This document shows positions 61,824 through 64,000 of a DNA stretch of 64,000 bases, in pieces. How positions within the stretch are numbered: position 1 is the first letter of the stretch; each line of letters starts with the position of its first letter. The notes under the pieces were generated by a model. It searched no databases. It was not told the DNA's origin and saw only the letters and a program-made list of their open reading frames with translations. Both the position numbers and the translations under genes were made by a program. Source of the stretch: Microbulbifer agarilyticus (GTDB taxonomy: Bacteria; Pseudomonadota; Gammaproteobacteria; Pseudomonadales; Cellvibrionaceae); contig NZ_JAIUZM010000003.1 in NCBI RefSeq assembly GCF_020171345.1, positions 310,001 to 374,000 on the forward strand. Direction: 5' to 3'.

Positions 61824-62259
61824 GTAAAAATTGGTGTCGCCTAGGCTGGAGAGGCTGGTGCCCCAGAATAACCTGAGAGGGTAGGTTGAGATACTCGGAT
61901 ACGTAGATGACGCTGAGTTGCCCGCTTTATATCAAAATGCCCGAGCATTACTTATGCCGTCACTGTATGAAGGCTTTGGCCTCCCGATCGTGGAAGCATT
62001 TAGTCAGGGGACGCCAGTGTTAACTTCTAATCGTGGTGCAATGGAGGAAGTTGCTGGCAATGCGGGGGTGCTGGTAGACCCGGAAAGCATTGAAGACATG
62101 GCTGACGCTCTCATGCGGCTCACCGAAGATCTTGAACTGGTGGAGCGGCTTCAGCTCCGAGCGTTTGCTTGGGCTAAGCAGTTTAGCTGGGATAATGCGG
62201 CCGAACAAACAAGCTCACTGATGAAGTCTCTTCTACCTAACGTTTCACCTATAAGTTAA
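61824..62259 (+). pseudogene. Decayed GT4 glycosyltransferase, C-terminal part
   Basis: The frame carries a good GT4 donor domain: VEILGYVDDAELPALYQNARALLMPSLYEGFGLPIVEAF, but it has no N-terminal domain and is broken by TAG at 61882-61884 (between LVPQNNLRG and VEILGYV, where family members normally read through) and by TAA at 61825-61827. A TTG at 61918 could at most give a 113-residue fragment without an acceptor domain. It overlaps the convergent batD end by 4 bp. It is probably a relic of a once longer locus. Confidence 0.8.
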
Positions 62260-63941
62260 GCGGTACCTCCGGTAAAGAGGTCTGGCAGCTCTTTCGTTTT
62301 TACATCTACATGGTCCTCTTGCCGTATAAGTCGCTCCACAAGGATTTGTAGCTGTGGCCGATTAATGGGCTTCGGCGGTGCTTTGTAGGTTGTGTCATTC
62401 AATATCTCAACAATCTGAGATAATTCCGAAATGCCGAGTTGCTTTGTCGCGGCCTCGAGGCCGAGAGCTCCCAAATTCGGCCAGCGACTGTGAAGCCATT
62501 CTCGCAGTCCAGCCTGAATTTCTTGAGGACTTGCGTCTTTTGCAAGGCTCTTCAGCTTTTCCGCGCCTACGGGGTTGATCGGTTTCTTTCTCTTGCGGGT
62601 GGTTACTGAAGTGAGGCGGTTTTTCCTCAGATAGAAAAAATACAAAATCCATAGGAAGTGCAATGCAATCGCAACAATGGCCAGCTTTTGCCAGAAACCC
62701 GGTTTCACTGTTGAAGTTGTGGGTGTCGGAGATATGGACTGATCAAATTTTCCGCCTTCTGTAGGAGTTGCAATTGATGCACCGGAAACAATGAATCTGA
62801 ATGCCGGTAGCTGCGTCGCACGCTGCCTACCGGTTTTCGTATCCCACCACGTAATCGTCACTGCCGGTAGCTGGTAACTGCCTGGTTTGGTCGCTACGAT
62901 GGCTGTTGTTTCGATGCGGCTCCCATCGACACCGCTGGGCCCAGGCTGGTCTTCTTGTTGGGGCTGATCCGGATAGGTCTTAAGTCCATCAATGTTCAAT
63001 TCTGGTAGAGGAGGCAGTTGTGCAGCACGCAGCCCTTCCGCGCGCAGTGTGATGATGCGAGTAATCGGCTCTCCAACCTTGAATTGTTCTGGATCCTTAG
63101 ACCAACTCTGTACCAGTCCCAAGCTCGCTGCAGGAAGCCAATGGCTGCCACTGTAGCTATCGGGTTTCGGCTCAACCGGTATAGTTTTCGCTTCAGAGCG
63201 TAGGCGTATGCGCTGTGCATTGCGGTTAAAGAGAGAGAAGGGGTCTCTTCTGCCTGTCACTGCGACGTAGTTCAGTGACGGTATTTGCAGCTCGCCGGAG
63301 CTCTCCGGGAATACGGCGTAGGTGAGTTCGTATACGGCATGGCCGACGCCATCGATTCTGCGTTCAAATCGCCGTTCGTCAACCTTTTCAACGTGGGCGC
63401 CGGGGATCTGTAACGGGTCGGTGGCGATATCGTGGAGGCCTACGGTGGTGTATAGGCGGACCTTCACCAGTAGTTGTTCCTGAACAAAGATTTTTTCTTT
63501 ATCCGTTTCCACTTCCAGGAAAGCTTTGCGATTTTGGCCGGCCGGGGCTTGTCCTGCCTGATTTACGGTAATGGGGATGGCATCGGACACCTCGCCGTGC
63601 AGGTGCAAGGATGGGACAAACAGCTTGCCTTCTTTGAGCGGGGCGAGGATTACGGTCCATTCGACGAAGCTTTCCGCGCGGCCATTGATTACCCGGTATT
63701 GGTTGGATTGCTGGCGCGAGAGGACTTCGAAGTCCTGTTCCAGTAGGTTGAAGTCTGGCTGGCCACCGCTTTGTTTGCCGCTGTAGCGCAGGGTGAGGGT
63801 GAAGGTTTCATTGATGGCGAGCTCGTTGCGGTCAACAGAGGCTGTTAGATCCTGAGCACTAGCCACGCAGGCTATGGTGAGCAGAAGTAGGGCAGTCAGG
63901 CCCTGCGCTAGCCGCACCTTTAAGCTTTTGATCACAGACAT
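62256..63941 (-). CDS. batD: BatD-type oxygen-tolerance / BAM-like membrane protein
   Basis: 561 residues from the ATG at 63941, the start with the best signal peptide (MSVIKSLKVRLAQGLTALLLLTIACVASAQ); starts at 63953 and 63986 cannot be ruled out. The ectodomain has the repeated BatD pattern: TASVDRNELAINETFTLTLRY, FLEVETDKEKIFVQEQLLVKVRLYTT, VKVGEPITRIITLRAEGL, PAVTITWWDTKTG. One transmembrane helix near the C-terminus (KLAIVAIALHFLWILYFFYL) leads to a cytosolic tail of about 130 residues. BatD belongs to the MoxR-VWA (Bat) operon; its partners should lie beyond the window end. Confidence 0.88.
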   Translation of the reverse strand: MSVIKSLKVRLAQGLTALLLLTIACVASAQDLTASVDRNELAINETFTLTLRYSGKQSGGQPDFNLLEQDFEVLSRQQSNQYRVINGRAESFVEWTVILAPLKEGKLFVPSLHLHGEVSDAIPITVNQAGQAPAGQNRKAFLEVETDKEKIFVQEQLLVKVRLYTTVGLHDIATDPLQIPGAHVEKVDERRFERRIDGVGHAVYELTYAVFPESSGELQIPSLNYVAVTGRRDPFSLFNRNAQRIRLRSEAKTIPVEPKPDSYSGSHWLPAASLGLVQSWSKDPEQFKVGEPITRIITLRAEGLRAAQLPPLPELNIDGLKTYPDQPQQEDQPGPSGVDGSRIETTAIVATKPGSYQLPAVTITWWDTKTGRQRATQLPAFRFIVSGASIATPTEGGKFDQSISPTPTTSTVKPGFWQKLAIVAIALHFLWILYFFYLRKNRLTSVTTRKRKKPINPVGAEKLKSLAKDASPQEIQAGLREWLHSRWPNLGALGLEAATKQLGISELSQIVEILNDTTYKAPPKPINRPQLQILVERLIRQEDHVDVKTKELPDLFTGGTA

Positions 63942-64000
63942 ATCGCCGATCATCTTGCTAGATATCGCCTTAAAAAAGGTTACCATCTCTGGGTGGCTCC

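Overview
The window reads as part of the chromosome of a Gram-negative gammaproteobacterium. Housekeeping genes (glnS, cysS, acnB, folD, lpxH, ppiB, miaE, nadK) are of gammaproteobacterial type. A secreted chitinase with carbohydrate-binding modules, an alkane hydroxylase and an Mks-type condensin operon suggest a marine, polysaccharide-degrading Cellvibrionales relative such as Microbulbifer. The genus is an inference; no rRNA is present to test it.

Region 1 (1-16.6 kb) is mostly single genes and short operons: an outer-membrane protein (DUF2141 plus MipA/OmpV), a GIY-YIG-like protein with a basic tail, an alkB/DCC pair, a duplicated His-rich metal-binding protein next to a cupin, a five-module chitinase, acnB, a Tus-family replication-terminator protein divergent from miaE, and several conserved unknowns. 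Region 2 (16.6-32.4 kb) is core: lpxH-ppiB, glnS-cysS, a three-gene mksF-mksE-mksB condensin operon without the nuclease subunit, free-Met-sulfoxide reductase, rsmC, rsuA and folD. Region 3 (32.6-40.4 kb) holds two tRNA clusters (Pro-Arg-His; Val-Asp) with visible promoters and terminators, a lone APS kinase gene (cysC), a large DUF6351 hydrolase, a Xre/RES toxin-antitoxin pair, a D-cysteine desulfhydrase-like enzyme and nadK.

Region 4 (40.5-62.3 kb) is a surface-polysaccharide locus, all on the + strand and visibly richer in A+T than its flanks. It has a two-gene ABC exporter, glycosyltransferases of GT2 and GT4 types (several multidomain), all four dTDP-L-rhamnose genes split into rfbCD and rfbAB, a tandem sulfotransferase fusion, a second sulfotransferase-like gene, a discoidin-LicD fusion followed by a CDP-glycerol-forming TagD, a sugar epimerase, and a GT4-RgpF giant. 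I infer that it makes a rhamnose-containing polysaccharide that may be sulfated (PAPS made with CysC) and decorated with a phospho-alcohol such as glycerol phosphate. The middle of the locus has a 970-bp gap with a G-quadruplex-type repeat and a nine-G tract at the rfbA ribosome-binding site. The locus ends in a decayed GT4 gene. batD, on the - strand, closes the window.

The most noteworthy items are the predicted sulfated/phosphorylated rhamnan locus, the homopolymer and G4 signals upstream of rfbA, a beta domain shared by two unrelated classes of glycosyltransferase, the Mks operon lacking its nuclease, and the Tus homologue outside the enterobacteria.
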